64,000 nucleotides of DNA from Crocosphaera sp. UHCC 0190 (lineage in GTDB: Bacteria; Cyanobacteriota; Cyanobacteriia; Cyanobacteriales; Microcystaceae): NCBI RefSeq assembly GCF_034932065.1, contig NZ_JAYGHP010000010.1, positions 106,105 to 170,104 of the forward strand. The letters run 5' to 3'. Of this stretch, positions 17,725-26,894 are shown one piece after another (the stretch's first letter is position 1; every line of letters begins with the position of its first letter). The notes beneath the pieces were generated by a model that was not told the origin of the DNA, made no database searches, and was given only the letters and a program-made list of their open reading frames with translations. The translations under genes and the position numbers were made by a program.

Positions 17725-18078
17725 ATGAGCTATTCTTACCTTCCTCCCGAAGACTTGCCCTCCCAAGTTCCTGTAGACGACTCCCTACAACGGAAGCTTG
17801 ATCAAGCTGTCACCCAATATTTCTCTGACATCTGCGATCGCTATACCAAAGCCCCATTATCCCAATGTGGATGGTATCTTACCACCTGTAGCAATGCGTT
17901 AACTCTGGTGATCATTTGTCCTGATAACAGACGTAATTGGGAAATCTTGAAAGTTCTCCCATCTTTAAGGAAATATTTAGCAGAATTTGCCCCAAATACT
18001 AAAATCTGCATCTATCCCCCCCCAGGAGAAGGAACATCCTTAAAACTGCGGTTTCAATCATCTTTGCTGGCTCGATAG
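17725..18078 (+). CDS. Conserved hypothetical protein
   Basis: 117 residues from ATG at 17725 (MSYSYLPPEDLPSQVPVDD). One compact domain follows, with a helix (LQRKLDQAVTQYFSDICDRY), a strand pattern (WYLTTCSNALTLVIICPD) and a helix-strand end. No signal peptide or membrane segment. I do not recognise the family. An upstream in-frame TTG is rejected because it coincides with a -35 box. It is 74 bases ahead of the LivH-type permease gene on the same strand. Confidence 0.6.
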   Translation: MSYSYLPPEDLPSQVPVDDSLQRKLDQAVTQYFSDICDRYTKAPLSQCGWYLTTCSNALTLVIICPDNRRNWEILKVLPSLRKYLAEFAPNTKICIYPPPGEGTSLKLRFQSSLLAR

Positions 18079-18152
18079 CTGGTTATTTCCTCCGAAATTC
18101 CCCAAGATGGTGTATGGTTCATTGAGACAGATATGGATTGACAATTTGGGGA

Positions 18153-19037
18153 ATGGATACATCACAACTCATTTTAGAGACAGCACAGAACCTATTTAAC
18201 GGGTTAGCCATTGGCAGTGTGATCGCTTTAGCGTCCGTAGGGTTAACCCTAACCTATGGCATTTTGCGACTGTCTAACTTTGCTCACGGGGATTTTTTGA
18301 CCCTGGGTGCTTATTTAACTTGGTTAGTCAATAGTCAAGGGCTAAATTTAGGACTGTCGGTGGTGGTTGGGGCCGCGGGTACGGTTTTGGCCATGTTAAT
18401 CTCGGAATATCTGTTATGGAAACCGATGCGCGATCGCCGAGCGACATCAACCACCCTCATTATCATCTCTATTGGCTTAGCTCTGTTTCTTCGCAATGGT
18501 ATTTTAATGATTTGGGGAGCCAATAACCAAAGATATAATATCCCTATTGTGCAGGCTCAGGAAATTTTTGGCTTAAAATTAGCAACAGATCGTCTATGGG
18601 CCATTATCTTGGCTGTGGTTGCTATCTTTATTTTACACTTGATATTGCAACGGACTAAAATTGGCAAAGCGATGCGGGCCGTGGCGGATAATCTTGATTT
18701 AGCAAGGGTTTCAGGTATTAATGTGGAACAAGTAGTGCGCTGGACTTGGGTAATTACAGGAATTTTGACGGCCTTAGGGGGTGTCATGTTTGGCTTAATT
18801 ACTACTACTGTGCGCCCCAATATGGGCTGGTTTTTGATTTTACCGATGTTTTCTTCCGTTATTTTAGGGGGCATTGGCAACCCTTACGGGGCGATCGCCG
18901 GGGGGTTAGTCATTGGGGTGGCCCAAGAGTTAAGTGTGCCTTGGTTGGGGTCTAATTACAAATTAGGGGTGGCCCTCCTGATCATGATTGTGCTGTTGTT
19001 GGTGCGTCCTCAAGGACTGTTTAAGGGGACGTTGTAG
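18153..19037 (+). CDS. livH: Branched-chain/neutral amino-acid ABC transporter permease, LivH type
   Basis: 294 residues from ATG at 18153, with TTGGGGA just upstream; a TTG 15 bases earlier is less likely. Eight or so membrane helices. The family signature is present: NGLAIGSVIALASVGLTLTYGILRLSNFAHGDF near 15-50, the EAA-like loop GKAMRAVADNLDLARVSGINV near 172-192, and GGIGNPYGAIAGGLVIG. It forms the import channel with a LivM partner. The ATPase, LivM and binding-protein genes are absent here, as is common in cyanobacteria, where the Nat neutral-amino-acid system is split. Confidence 0.85.
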   Translation: MDTSQLILETAQNLFNGLAIGSVIALASVGLTLTYGILRLSNFAHGDFLTLGAYLTWLVNSQGLNLGLSVVVGAAGTVLAMLISEYLLWKPMRDRRATSTTLIIISIGLALFLRNGILMIWGANNQRYNIPIVQAQEIFGLKLATDRLWAIILAVVAIFILHLILQRTKIGKAMRAVADNLDLARVSGINVEQVVRWTWVITGILTALGGVMFGLITTTVRPNMGWFLILPMFSSVILGGIGNPYGAIAGGLVIGVAQELSVPWLGSNYKLGVALLIMIVLLLVRPQGLFKGTL

Positions 19038-19085
19038 TGAAAGTTATTGTAAAATAGCCAGCAGTCGTCTGTGTGTGGAGTGATT

Positions 19086-19958
19086 ATGGAGTCTAATTTT
19101 CTTACTGCGGTTTTTCTCCCTCTTGCCCTGTTTATCATTATGATGGGCATGGGGTTAGGGCTGAAAGTGGATGATTTTAAACGGGTATTGGTTGAACCCA
19201 AAGCCGTAATACTGGGACTAATTGCTCAGTTAATTCTGCTGCCCATAGTGGGCTTTTTGTTAGCGGGAATTTTCCCCCTCACCCCAGAATTAGCCGTAGG
19301 AGTAATGATTTTAGTTGCTTGTCCTGGGGGTGCTACTTCCAATATGATCACATATTTAGTTCGAGGCAATGTGGCCGTATCAATTACGTTGACGGCTATT
19401 AGTAGTTTAATTACTGTCTTTACAATTCCTTTGGTTGTTAACTTAGCCATGGAGAGCTTTATGGGAGGAGAAGCGGCCCTACAGTTGCCTATCTTAAAAA
19501 CCGTTATGCAAATTGCGGTGATCACCCTAATTCCTGTCTCTTTAGGGATGTTGCTGAACTACTACACACCCCAATTTGCTACTAAGGTTGAAAAAACAGT
19601 TAAATGGCTATCTCTATTCTTCTTAGCTTTAATCATCTTTGGTTTACTGCTAAAAGAACGTGCTAATGTTCTTCATTCTTTACGACAAGTGGGGGGAGTA
19701 ACATTAACATTGAATGTAGTGACGATGCTTATTGGTTATGGAATTGGCACCGTGGCCAAGCTTGATGATAGCATTACTAAAGCAATCACGGTGGAAGTCG
19801 GTATCCAAAATGGGACATTAGCGATCGCCATTGCCAGCACCTTGCTAAACACACCCAGTATGGCGATTCCGGCCGGGATATATAGTTTACTAATGTTTGT
19901 CACCAGCGCAGTATTTGCCCTATGGGTGCGAAATCGAAAAGTTATCTCTATACAATAA
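19086..19958 (+). CDS. Bile acid:sodium symporter (BASS) family transporter
   Basis: 290 residues from ATG at 19086, with GGAG at 19077-19080. About nine or ten hydrophobic helices. Family motifs: MGMGLGLKVDDFKRVL near 20-35, VACPGGATSNMITYLVRGN (about 79-97) that forms the first unwound crossover, and VGIQNGTLAIAIA near 238-250 for the second. Plant and cyanobacterial members carry pyruvate, keto-acids or related anions with Na+. The substrate cannot be told from the sequence. It follows the LivH-type gene by 48 bases. Confidence 0.85.
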   Translation: MESNFLTAVFLPLALFIIMMGMGLGLKVDDFKRVLVEPKAVILGLIAQLILLPIVGFLLAGIFPLTPELAVGVMILVACPGGATSNMITYLVRGNVAVSITLTAISSLITVFTIPLVVNLAMESFMGGEAALQLPILKTVMQIAVITLIPVSLGMLLNYYTPQFATKVEKTVKWLSLFFLALIIFGLLLKERANVLHSLRQVGGVTLTLNVVTMLIGYGIGTVAKLDDSITKAITVEVGIQNGTLAIAIASTLLNTPSMAIPAGIYSLLMFVTSAVFALWVRNRKVISIQ

Positions 19959-20097
19959 AAAAAAGCGAACAAACTTAGAGTTATAAATAATCTAGAAGAT
20001 ATCCAAATTATCGATTAACTGTTTAACAGAATGTTGGCAGAAGTCCCTACCTAAAAATACTACAAAAAGATCAACAATGAAGTTTAGTTGGGGTACT

Positions 20098-22161
20098 TCA
20101 CTTCCCAGAGTTTGGCCGAACAGGGGAGATTACAGAGTTTGAAGGGGATGGGTTAGGGGAGGGGGTGTCATTGGGTTTGAAAAGTTGTCCAAAGCCATAA
20201 GCACCAGCAGCGATAATAAGAATTAATAGCCCGAAGGCACTGAGTAAAAGTGGTGAAATTTTTTGGGGTTGAGGTTGAGCAACCGCAGACGGGCTAAGGG
20301 GTTCTGTAGGGATGAGATCCTGGGAAGTATCATCTAGGCTGTCTTCGGTCGGTTCTCCTTCCGTTAAACTGGCGAGGGATGTTTCTATGGCTGCCATCAT
20401 CAGAGGCGTTGGGTTAAGATTAGTTAATTTTACTTGACAATAAACTAAGCCAATAGTCACGTTGTCATGGCCATTTTTCTCATTAGCTAACTCAATTAAT
20501 TGTTTACCAACTGTCGAGAGATCTTTTTTTTCTTTGAGGATAGGGGCAATTTCACTGTCCCAATATTGATCGATCCGATCATAATCACTTAACCCATCGG
20601 AACACAATAAAAAGATACAATCCTCATCAATGATGAGACGTTCCACATTAGGATGCAAATTGGTGGAATTACTCATGCCCAAAGCTTGCACCAGGGCCCC
20701 TGAGTTGGGATATTTAATAGCATCTCGATAGAATAAATAGCCTAGACGAACTTCTCTAGAAGCTAAATCATCATCAATGGTGACTTGATGACAACCGGTG
20801 GTAGTGATTTGGTAGATGCGGGAGTCTCCCACATGAGCTAGATAAATTTCAGGGCCACGAGCTAAAGTTAAAACTAGGGTAGTTCCCATCCGTTGTCGAT
20901 CTTGACGGTGTTCTGCGTCATTGCGTTTACTAATGAGATTATTAGTTAAAGCGATCACCTCTCCCAACTGTTGTAGACAGTGTTGAGAATTCCAACTTTC
21001 TCGGAAAACGGGGAGTTTAGGAATTTCCTGGACTAAGGTATCAATGGCTAATTGAGAAGCAATTTCTCCCCCATCTTGTCCACCAACGCCATCACAAACC
21101 AAAGTAAAATTGGGAAACTCTGGAGAGGGTTGGTTAAATTCTCCTGACTGGGGATAACAAGCATCTTCGTTATGATGGCGCGTTGGCCCGGCATCGGTTT
21201 GGGTAAAAATTTGATATTGTAGTTCGTACCATTGTCCGCAATAGGTTAAGGCATTGTCAAAGTAATGGAGAAGATATTCAGGATGGGGAATTTTACCCCG
21301 TTGCAGGTATTCACAAAGGGTTTTTAGGTAATCAACAATCAGGGGAGATGCGTCGTCAACCAAGGATAACCAAAACTGACCTAATTCTTTAATACTGTGA
21401 TAGTTATGTTCGTCTTTGTGGAGTTCCAACAGTTGAATATTGCCCCCATTAACCCTGACGAGAAAAGGATTGAGTAAACTAGACACCATGCGCTGTCCTT
21501 CTAGGGGTTGCCACAATTTGGCCATTTGCCACAACCAGTTTAATTGTCGCAAAGGATTGTCTTGATAATCTGCCCAAACTTCGGTTAATTGAGGTAATAA
21601 AGTAGGATAACAGGGTTCTCCTGCCTCATCTAAGGGAATAGTCCCGTATTCCAGTAAACACACTGCAGCAGGATCAAATTCTTGAAGGAGAATTCTTGGC
21701 GGTTTTCTCGATTTTTTCTTTTTCGCTTTCTTGGGGGAAGTTTCTTCCGTTACTGGAGGAGGAGTTTCTTCCGTTACTGGAGGAGGAGTTTCTTCCGTTA
21801 CCGGAGGGGGAGTTTCTTCAACGGTTTCGGGTTCGCTGATTAAAGAATAATAACTATAAATTTGCGGCAAATGGAGACGATAGGGAAATAATCTTAAATA
21901 ATTCCTGAGTTTATCGGGGATGTCTTCGTTAAATGTGGGGGGAATTCCTGGTTTGGTGTCTAAAACAATCTTCTCGGCCTTGAGGAGATACCGTTCATCA
22001 ATGAGTTGACCAACTTGGTAGGATTCTATCCAATTACCTAAGGGCCATAAATAACGCTTAAGCAAAGGTGTTCCGCATTGTTCGCAGAATTTGTTGTCTA
22101 GCGAGTTTGCAGCTTGGCATTCAGGTTTAGAACATTGAGTGGTTGCCACAGTTTCTGTCAT
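20098..22161 (-). CDS. Large PP2C-type protein phosphatase with zinc ribbon and C-terminal membrane helix
   Basis: 687 residues. N-terminal zinc ribbon C10-x4-C15...C26-x2-C29, then a pseudokinase-like or unknown region. A Pro/Glu-rich insert holds three copies of EETPPPVT (about 117-141) before a Lys-rich stretch (KKAKKKKSRK). The PP2C domain runs from about 325 to 590 with TRHHNEDACYP, VCDGVGGQDGG, HVGDSRIY, LLCSDGLSDYD and NGHDNVTIGLV. A membrane helix near 640-662 is followed by a short Pro/Ser tail. It resembles cyanobacterial forms that pair with Ser/Thr kinases. Single gene. Confidence 0.85.
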   Translation of the reverse strand: MTETVATTQCSKPECQAANSLDNKFCEQCGTPLLKRYLWPLGNWIESYQVGQLIDERYLLKAEKIVLDTKPGIPPTFNEDIPDKLRNYLRLFPYRLHLPQIYSYYSLISEPETVEETPPPVTEETPPPVTEETPPPVTEETSPKKAKKKKSRKPPRILLQEFDPAAVCLLEYGTIPLDEAGEPCYPTLLPQLTEVWADYQDNPLRQLNWLWQMAKLWQPLEGQRMVSSLLNPFLVRVNGGNIQLLELHKDEHNYHSIKELGQFWLSLVDDASPLIVDYLKTLCEYLQRGKIPHPEYLLHYFDNALTYCGQWYELQYQIFTQTDAGPTRHHNEDACYPQSGEFNQPSPEFPNFTLVCDGVGGQDGGEIASQLAIDTLVQEIPKLPVFRESWNSQHCLQQLGEVIALTNNLISKRNDAEHRQDRQRMGTTLVLTLARGPEIYLAHVGDSRIYQITTTGCHQVTIDDDLASREVRLGYLFYRDAIKYPNSGALVQALGMSNSTNLHPNVERLIIDEDCIFLLCSDGLSDYDRIDQYWDSEIAPILKEKKDLSTVGKQLIELANEKNGHDNVTIGLVYCQVKLTNLNPTPLMMAAIETSLASLTEGEPTEDSLDDTSQDLIPTEPLSPSAVAQPQPQKISPLLLSAFGLLILIIAAGAYGFGQLFKPNDTPSPNPSPSNSVISPVRPNSGK
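21740..21811. repeat. Three tandem 24-bp units inside the PP2C gene
   Basis: Unit GTTTCTTCCGTTACTGGAGG plus AGGA, copies at 21740, 21764 and 21788; the third differs at a few bases. It encodes the three EETPPPVT repeats in frame, so copy number can change without a frameshift. Confidence 0.8.
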
Positions 22162-22386
22162 GACAGCAATTGTTCCCGTGGGGCAGGGTTTTGGCTAGAT
22201 AATTAGGGTGTTGGGAAAACCGTAGCACCCAAAAAGAACAGTCAAACAAGTCCTAGAAAGACTATCCTATATTATAGGATATCAAGTCTTGAGTGTTGGG
22301 GTTGTATTTAACTGATATCGATTAAAAGAACATTCTTGATGATTATCCGTCGTTAGAATCACAGTAGTTTCAGTCATTTTTTCCGA
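22162..22386. other. Intergenic stretch with one short palindrome
   Basis: No gene is seen. It contains ATCCTAT-ATT-ATAGGAT (22264-22280), a 7-bp stem without a T run. Confidence 0.4.
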
Positions 22387-22974
22387 CTAAACTTTAATAG
22401 AACTTGGTTCATCTACCGCAGCAATAATCCGATGACAACCGGAATCAGGTTTAGCCCATTGATACTGATATTCTTGGGGATTTCCCCAACATAATCCTAA
22501 GTATAATTCAGTTCTAGCGGCATCAATTTCGGCCCATTCCACCTCTGTGATAAAGTCTTCAATAGAATCACAAGAAATAGGACGACGATGATGGGCCGAC
22601 AGCCAAAAATTCATCCCTTGGGTCATTTCCCACCAAAAATTGATGACAGATTCTTTAGCATTCAGTAGAATTTCTTTATCCCCTGGAACAGCAATTAATT
22701 GATTATGTAATTCAGGATAACGGATAGATTGTCCTTGATAGGTACAGCTACGCCAAATAATACCTGAAACCCGATGCTGTATCTGATATTTATGAATTTG
22801 ACGGCGAAAGTCTTGATAAGCAAAAACTTGATTTATTTTATCTTGATTCAAGGCTTTGGCAATCACAGGATTATTGATACGATCTTGACAGGATAAGACA
22901 ACCCGTTCCCCTTTCCAGGTGGCCCGTAATTCTTGATCGAGAATTTTAATCAGTTGTTGAGTCGTATAAGTCAT
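22387..22974 (-). CDS. Conserved hypothetical protein
   Basis: 195 residues, no signal peptide or membrane helix. It starts MTYTTQQLIKILDQELRATW and contains an alpha/beta pattern with GIIWRSCTYQGQ, a Trp-rich helix (INFWWEMTQGMNFWLSAHH) and a C-terminal acidic segment. I do not recognise a domain. Codon use and composition match the neighbours and the frame is intact, so it is probably a true cyanobacterial core or near-core gene. It is alone in its orientation, 225 bases beyond the PP2C start. Confidence 0.6.
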   Translation of the reverse strand: MTYTTQQLIKILDQELRATWKGERVVLSCQDRINNPVIAKALNQDKINQVFAYQDFRRQIHKYQIQHRVSGIIWRSCTYQGQSIRYPELHNQLIAVPGDKEILLNAKESVINFWWEMTQGMNFWLSAHHRRPISCDSIEDFITEVEWAEIDAARTELYLGLCWGNPQEYQYQWAKPDSGCHRIIAAVDEPSSIKV

Positions 22975-23165
22975 GATGAAATCAGAAATTTTGTTTGATG
23001 TCCATTATTTATCCTGTCCCTAGTGTATATAGAATTTCAAGAATTGTTCATCTTTTTAAGGAATGAATCATCAAAAATAGTTGACTTTTCCCCAATCCGC
23101 TACGATGGTGTAAATAGCTACAAATTCTTAGGATCATTTTAATTTCTGAAAGTTTTGCCTGATTT

Positions 23166-23198
23166 TTGACAATAATTTTGGCAAACTTACTATATAAT
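23166..23198 (+). promoter_or_regulatory. Candidate promoter of the 118-residue membrane protein gene
   Basis: TTGACA (23166-23171) and a perfect TATAAT (23193-23198), but the spacer is 21 bases, so the -35 box may be fortuitous. The -10 box is strong. The start codon is about 40 bases downstream. Confidence 0.35.
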
Positions 23199-23238
23199 AT
23201 AACTAAAGACTTTGCCTATTACCCCTTGGGTTAAATTA

Positions 23239-23595
23239 ATGTTTGATATTATCTCTCTTGGTGAATTCTCTCGTAATAATTGTGTTGGGATTTGCGCTTT
23301 TTTAGTTCCAGCAAACTTACTTACTACCCTACTCAGCTTGATTTTTGTTGTGATTAAACCTTCCCGTTGGAAGTTAATGACTTCTGTCGTCATAGCGATG
23401 AGTTTTGCTCTTATTTTATCCCTTCATGTAGTCAGTTGGTGGATAGTAGGGGTGATACAAGCTCCTACCTTTATTTTACTCGCTTTGTCTACGGTTTGCA
23501 TTGGTTTAAATATCTGGGTTATGCTTGAATTTCGACAAGATAAACCCTGGTTATCTAAAATAGTAAAAATGACAACAAACTTAAAATTTTCATGA
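23239..23595 (+). CDS. Small membrane protein of unknown function
   Basis: 118 residues from ATG at 23239 (MFDIISLGEFSRNNCVG). Three hydrophobic segments at about 18-38, 45-67 and 73-95, with a basic cytoplasmic-type tail. An upstream in-frame TTG at 23212 is rejected because it adds nothing conserved-looking. No family is recognised. It lies 204 bases before the ABC exporter gene on the same strand; the gap is AT-rich and shows no other gene. Confidence 0.5.
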   Translation: MFDIISLGEFSRNNCVGICAFLVPANLLTTLLSLIFVVIKPSRWKLMTSVVIAMSFALILSLHVVSWWIVGVIQAPTFILLALSTVCIGLNIWVMLEFRQDKPWLSKIVKMTTNLKFS

Positions 23596-23799
23596 TTTTA
23601 TTAGGGGGATTTTTTCTATAAATCACCTATTATAAAACTATATTTAACTGATGTTAATGGTCAAAAATATTTATTTCAATGGTTTCTGAATAGTCAGAGC
23701 AACAATTTATTTGAAATGACAAAAAGACCTAAATAGTCTGTAATGTTAATTCTGAATAGTTTTGTATTATAATAGACACCAAACAATTATTTTACCAAA

Positions 23800-25761
23800 A
23801 TGCCCAAGCCCCGTTTTGAATTTAATCGTAAACTTGTCTTTCATTTTATTGAGACTGCACAACCCTATTTTTTCCCCACTGACTTCCGACAAAGTTGGGT
23901 ATTTTTTGGACTGTTAGGGGTTTTAGTCATTGCTGTTATTAGTTTTACTTTTTTCTTAACAGTTGGATTGACTTTATTAGGTAATGTTATTTTTCCTGAT
24001 TTTTTTAGTGCTGTTGCTGATGGACTGGTAAAAAATGTTAATGATCTGATTAATTCTAATGTTCCTTATCTTGCCATAGCAGGTTTATTAATTAGTGGGT
24101 TGATTTTCCTTTCTCAAAAATCTAAAATAGGAGATAAGTGGAAACAATGGTCACTTTTATGGTGTCTCTTATTTCTGTTATTTGTCGTTAATGGATTAAA
24201 TGTAATACTCAGTTATGTTTTCCGGTTTATTGATACTTCTTTAAATGAAAAAGATGCTACCGTATTCTGGCAATTTATGATCCTTTATGGCATTGTTTTA
24301 GTGGCGGCTGTTCCCATTATTGTTTCTTACCGTTATTTACGCCAAAAATTAGGTTTATTATGGCGAGAATGGCTAACAAAGCATTTTATAAAACGATATT
24401 TTGAACATCGAGCTTATTATGAATTAGATTCCAATTCTATTAATACAGAAGTAGATAACCCCGATCAACGAATTACCCAAGATATTAAAGCTTTTACGGG
24501 GGTTACATTAGATTTTATTCTCGATATTCTTGACTCAATTTTAACTCTCTTATCCTTTACAGTCATTCTCTATAGTATCTCCAAAGAATTAACTTGGGGT
24601 TTATTAGTTTATGCTGCGTTTGGAACAGCAGTTGCGTTAATCGTGGGGAGTCGTTTAGTGCGTATCAATTATAATCAATTACGGTTAGAAGCAAACTTTC
24701 GTTATGGTATGGTAAGGGTCAGAGATAATGCAGAATCTATTGCATTTTACCGGGGGGAAGGATTAGAAAGACGGCAAGTTATTGAACAATTGACAGCCGC
24801 TATTAAAAACTTTGATTTGTTAATTATTTGGCAATCAATTATTAGTTTGTTTCAGTTGGGATATAATTATTTTACTCGTTTAATCCCCTATATTATTATC
24901 GCTCCTTTATACTTAAAGGGAGACTTAGATTTTGGAGCGATCGCTCAAGCAAGTGTGGCTTTTAGTTTAGTTTTAGGGGCCCTTTCTTTAGTTACAAATA
25001 GAATTCAAGATATTACAGAATTTGCTGCTAGTATCAACCGTTTAGGAGAATTTTATGAGTCTTTAAACCCCGAATCTTTCAAGAAAGAGAAGTCACAAAC
25101 TAGCTTTATTAATACTCAAGATTCGTCTAACGTTTCTCTAGAAAACGTTACATTACAGCCGCCAAATTCTGACAGGATTTTAATTGAAAATTTGTCCTTA
25201 GCTGTTAGTTCTAACAACAATTTATTAATTATGGGAGCAAGTGGAACAGGAAAAAGTTCCCTACTGCGGGCCATTGCAGGATTATGGAATTCAGGAGATG
25301 GCATAATTCTGCGTCCCCAACCCGAAGACATCCTATTTCTACCCCAACGTCCCTACATGATCGTCGGAACTTTGCGGGAACAATTGTTATATCCTAATCC
25401 CAAAAATGAGATTAATGATGAACAATTAAACAGCGTTTTAAAAACAGTTAATTTACCTAATTTAATGGAACAAGTTGGGGGTTTTGATGCTGAAGAAAAC
25501 TGGGAAAATGTGCTATCTTTAGGCGAACAACAACGGGTTGCTTTTGCGAGAATTTTGATTACTAAACCTCGCTATGCTATCTTAGATGAAGCGACAAGTG
25601 CCTTAGATGTCAAAAATGAAGAAGCACTCTATCAAGAATTATCCCACATGGGAACGACTTATATTAGTGTCGGTCATCGGCCAACCTTAACCCAATACCA
25701 TCAACAATTATTAGAAATATTTGATGGAGGAACATGGGAAGTTAAAGGAATACAAAATTAG
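23800..25761 (+). CDS. SbmA/BacA-like ABC transporter, fused membrane and ATPase domains
   Basis: 653 residues. The N-terminal membrane domain (to about 430) is of the ABC_membrane_2 type seen in SbmA/BacA and peroxisomal ABCD transporters, with the EAA-like block RVRDNAESIAFYRGEGLER near 307-325. The ATPase domain has Walker A GASGTGKSS (about 478), signature LSLGEQQRVAFARI (near 573), Walker B YAILDEATSALD and the switch His in SVGHRPTL. Relatives move peptides or cobalamin-like compounds; direction and substrate are unknown here. A terminator follows directly. Confidence 0.85.
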   Translation: MPKPRFEFNRKLVFHFIETAQPYFFPTDFRQSWVFFGLLGVLVIAVISFTFFLTVGLTLLGNVIFPDFFSAVADGLVKNVNDLINSNVPYLAIAGLLISGLIFLSQKSKIGDKWKQWSLLWCLLFLLFVVNGLNVILSYVFRFIDTSLNEKDATVFWQFMILYGIVLVAAVPIIVSYRYLRQKLGLLWREWLTKHFIKRYFEHRAYYELDSNSINTEVDNPDQRITQDIKAFTGVTLDFILDILDSILTLLSFTVILYSISKELTWGLLVYAAFGTAVALIVGSRLVRINYNQLRLEANFRYGMVRVRDNAESIAFYRGEGLERRQVIEQLTAAIKNFDLLIIWQSIISLFQLGYNYFTRLIPYIIIAPLYLKGDLDFGAIAQASVAFSLVLGALSLVTNRIQDITEFAASINRLGEFYESLNPESFKKEKSQTSFINTQDSSNVSLENVTLQPPNSDRILIENLSLAVSSNNNLLIMGASGTGKSSLLRAIAGLWNSGDGIILRPQPEDILFLPQRPYMIVGTLREQLLYPNPKNEINDEQLNSVLKTVNLPNLMEQVGGFDAEENWENVLSLGEQQRVAFARILITKPRYAILDEATSALDVKNEEALYQELSHMGTTYISVGHRPTLTQYHQQLLEIFDGGTWEVKGIQN

Positions 25762-25770
25762 GTATATATT

Positions 25771-25807
25771 ATGTAGAGACATTGTATAGAAGGTCTCTAC
25801 ATTTTTT
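25771..25807 (+). terminator. Terminator of the ABC transporter gene
   Basis: Perfect 10-bp stem ATGTAGAGAC/GTCTCTACAT (25771-25780 with 25793-25802), 12-base loop, then TTTTT. Confidence 0.8.
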
Positions 25808-25821
25808 GACAGTTTAACAAA

Positions 25822-26334
25822 CTACATATCAATGGCTTGAGGTTTAATTCCTCGGTTAGTTAAAACCTCTTGTAACTGAGTTTCATCATCTTTACTTAAG
25901 GATGTTTTTAACACTTTTCCCCCAAAAGGTGCAACTTCTTCGAGTACCTTATCCGGGGTAACTTTGGTGAGTAAAACAAACAAAGCAGAACTTCCTGGGG
26001 TGAGGTTTTCTCCTAATTCCCGCATAAAGTCATCATCGACCCCAATATCGCTTAAAGCACCACTTAAAGCACCACTTAAAGCACCTACAGCAACCCCAAC
26101 CAAGGGGGACAAAAACAAGGTTCCGATGAGAAGACCCCAAAAACTTCCACTGGCCGCACCCGCAGCAGTTAAATTAATGGCCTGTTTGAGTTTAATTTCA
26201 CCTTTTTCGTTTTTGACTACAACCGCAGCATCTTCAAGTTCAATTAAATGCGCTTTTTGTAGTTTCGCTAAAGTCAGACGGACTTCTTCTGCTTTGTATT
26301 CATCATCGTAAGCGATCGCAATTAAGTCACTCAT
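25822..26334 (-). CDS. DUF1269 family membrane protein
   Basis: 170 residues. An N-terminal ferredoxin-like half (IAIAYDDEYKAEEVRLTLAKLQ...) is followed by a Gly/Ala-rich membrane hairpin near 62-90 that includes GALSGALSGALS, then FMRELGENLTPGSSALFVLL, the family signature near 108-125. Members are stress-associated membrane proteins in many bacteria, without a fixed role. It converges on the ABC transporter gene. A 12-bp tandem repeat encodes the GALS triplet. Confidence 0.82.
   Translation of the reverse strand: MSDLIAIAYDDEYKAEEVRLTLAKLQKAHLIELEDAAVVVKNEKGEIKLKQAINLTAAGAASGSFWGLLIGTLFLSPLVGVAVGALSGALSGALSDIGVDDDFMRELGENLTPGSSALFVLLTKVTPDKVLEEVAPFGGKVLKTSLSKDDETQLQEVLTNRGIKPQAIDM
26051..26085. 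repeat. 12-bp tandem repeat, three units
   Basis: CTTAAAGCACCA at 26051, 26063 and 26075 (the last unit incomplete), inside the DUF1269 gene. It encodes GALS repeats in the membrane hairpin. Confidence 0.75.
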
Positions 26335-26444
26335 AAGTCAATGGTAGATTGCTTGTTTATTTTATCACTGTAACAAAAGTTGGGGGATTTTGTGACAGGA
26401 TGTTATCTAGAATACTAAAGGATTTGTTTTTTAAATCATTTATA

Positions 26445-26537
26445 CTACAGTGGCGACTTTGTTTTATTTGGAACAATGGTAATGCTACGGAAATCTTTTT
26501 TAACACGCTTATCAAATTCTATTCTGTGCAGACTCAC
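26445..26537 (-). pseudogene. Truncated RelE/ParE-type toxin remnant
   Basis: A 30-codon frame opens with GTG at 26537, overlapping the antitoxin's end by 26 bases, and reads SLHRIEFDKRVKKDFRSI before turning into unrelated sequence and stopping at 26445. The first 18 residues match the start of RelE-superfamily toxins (xxIEFDKRxxKDFRxI), where an antitoxin-toxin overlap is usual. The rest of the toxin is absent from both strands nearby. So the module appears to have lost its toxin. Short length limits confidence. Confidence 0.5.
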
Positions 26538-26808
26538 TTTTAACCTCTAATTCATTAAAAAATTGCTCAAAGGTCAGTCTTTCTTCTTCAGGATTATTCA
26601 TCCTTTTTTCTGCTTCTTCAAGATCAATTTTGTCTTCTGCTTGTTCTACAAGTTTGATAAAGAGTTCATAGTCTTTTGCGGGAATCATGTAAACTGGTTC
26701 TTGTCCAGGCTGTTGAATTTTAATATGTTCTAAACCACAAGCTACATGATTTAGGGTGTTTGTGAAAGTATTTTCTGCTTCTTGATAAGATAAAGAACGC
26801 ATTCCCAT
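26512..26808 (-). CDS. Phd/YefM-like antitoxin
   Basis: 98 residues. The N-terminal half has the Phd/YefM pattern (SYQEAENTFTNTLNHV...HIKIQQPGQEPVYMIPAKDYELF), which folds as a DNA-binding dimer. The acidic C-terminal half (DKIDLEEAEKRMNNPEEE) would neutralise a RelE-type toxin. Its expected toxin partner survives only as a 30-codon stub overlapping its 3' end. It is divergent from hicB across a gap with an inverted repeat. It may now act as an orphan regulator. Confidence 0.65.
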   Translation of the reverse strand: MGMRSLSYQEAENTFTNTLNHVACGLEHIKIQQPGQEPVYMIPAKDYELFIKLVEQAEDKIDLEEAEKRMNNPEEERLTFEQFFNELEVKSESAQNRI

Positions 26809-26837
26809 AATTTAAAGGTGATTACCATAACTTATAT

Positions 26838-26856
26838 TTATAGTATAGGCTATAAT
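26838..26856. promoter_or_regulatory. Inverted repeat and -10 box between divergent TA modules
   Basis: TTATAG-TATAGG-CTATAA (26838-26855) overlaps a TATAAT at 26851-26856 facing hicB. TA antitoxins commonly bind such repeats to repress their own operons; which of the two antitoxins would bind here is not clear. Confidence 0.4.
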
Positions 26857-26894
26857 GATTTAGTTGGTATCATAGTCTCAGATTATAAATAAAT

